A stretch of 64,000 bases of DNA from Onchidella celtica (Eukaryota; Mollusca; Gastropoda; Systellommatophora; Onchidiidae), in assembly GCA_963931925.1 (NCBI GenBank), contig OZ007569.1:7103957-7167956 (forward strand), written 5' to 3'. This document shows, one piece after another, positions 63,444-64,000 of this stretch (position 1 is the first letter of the stretch; each line of letters starts with the position of its first letter). The position numbers were made by a program, and so were the translations under genes. Under the pieces are notes generated by a model. The model ran no database searches. It was not told the origin of the DNA and worked only from the letters and a program-made list of their open reading frames with translations.

Positions 63444-64000
63444 CTGGTCATACACAGACAAAAGAAAAAACATGACACTTACATGAACACAAAACTAATT
63501 CATTAAAAAGACCAGTGAGAAGTTCCATGAAATTTTAACAAGGCATACTTTGAATAATCAAATATTCATGTACATCAATACAATATTTCACAGTAATTAT
63601 AGCACTGAAGTTGATATTGGCCCAGTGTTTTTCACCTTATGATTGTGAATGCTATGTCTACCTGTTTGAATTCACAATGCATCTGTGAGTAACTTACTGT
63701 GATTGTTCCTTATCTTTTATACTTACTGTACAGCCATGACAAATCAACATCAGGAAATACATTTGAGTTCACACTGAGGAACAGGAAATAAATTTTGCAC
63801 AATGACACATGTAAGATTACTATTACCGGCTCTATTGTTTTCCTTCCCAGCCTGTCTTGACAAAAGCTGTCAAATTTTCAATACTTAATATTTTGTATTA
63901 TCCACACACAGCATTTTGGGGCAAGGGGAGTTCTGGCTGGAGAGTTCCTGGGTCTCACTCATGCACATAATTCGTCGCTGGTACAGCATAGGGGCGCATT
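63444..64000. other. intron of the lysine-rich gene, nothing recognised
   Basis: The exon at 63443 starts in mid-codon, so coding sequence must continue upstream on the minus strand. I find no convincing exon before the window ends. Confidence 0.5.

Overview
The window is animal nuclear DNA: AT-rich, sparse in genes, with spliced genes (GT-AG introns up to several kb), many microsatellites and many old transposons. The protein set (EAPP, POLR3F, TMEM229B-like, MAPKBP1/WDR62-like) is general to bilaterians. Gene structure, repeat style and intron sizes would suit a lophotrochozoan, perhaps a mollusc, but that is inference. I see no prokaryotic features, CRISPR arrays, rRNA genes or convincing tRNA genes.

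Layout. (1) 1-21291 holds no recognisable exons. It probably lies inside a very long second intron of a minus-strand MAPKBP1/WDR62-like gene whose first two coding exons are at 22450-22367 and 21383-21292. It carries a damaged LINE (12.5-13.7 kb), a 377-bp retroposon with a 19-bp target duplication (6.5 kb), a GATG microsatellite, a polypurine tract and several unclassified repeats. (2) 22451-23380 is a head-to-head intergenic space, probably a bidirectional promoter. (3) 23381-28562 is a complete five-exon EAPP gene on the plus strand. (4) 28563-38123 is intergenic: a TTAA-flanked inverted-repeat element (30.2-31.6 kb), a seven-copy 67-bp tandem array (32.2-32.7 kb) and a LINE relic (35.7-36.0 kb). 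(5) 38124-39469 is a two-exon TMEM229B-like membrane protein gene, followed by 7 kb without coding sequence. (6) 46699-56350 is a complete nine-exon POLR3F gene (316 codons, RNA polymerase III subunit RPC6), with foldback elements in three successive introns. (7) 56351-62296 is intergenic: Tigger/pogo-like non-autonomous elements, a TTAA element and a CR1/L2-like LINE fragment. (8) 62297-63443 holds the last two coding exons of a minus-strand lysine-rich, probably nucleolar protein that continues beyond the right edge.

The genes do not form an operon or pathway. Most of the interest is in mobile DNA: at least four TA-flanked CAGT-ended elements, two TTAA-flanked elements, several foldback elements, a perfect 30-bp-arm palindrome, short retroposons with AAGTA-type tails, and strong enrichment of the palindromic octamers TAGATCTA and TAGGCCTA. 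All coordinates and similarities were read by eye, without alignment software.
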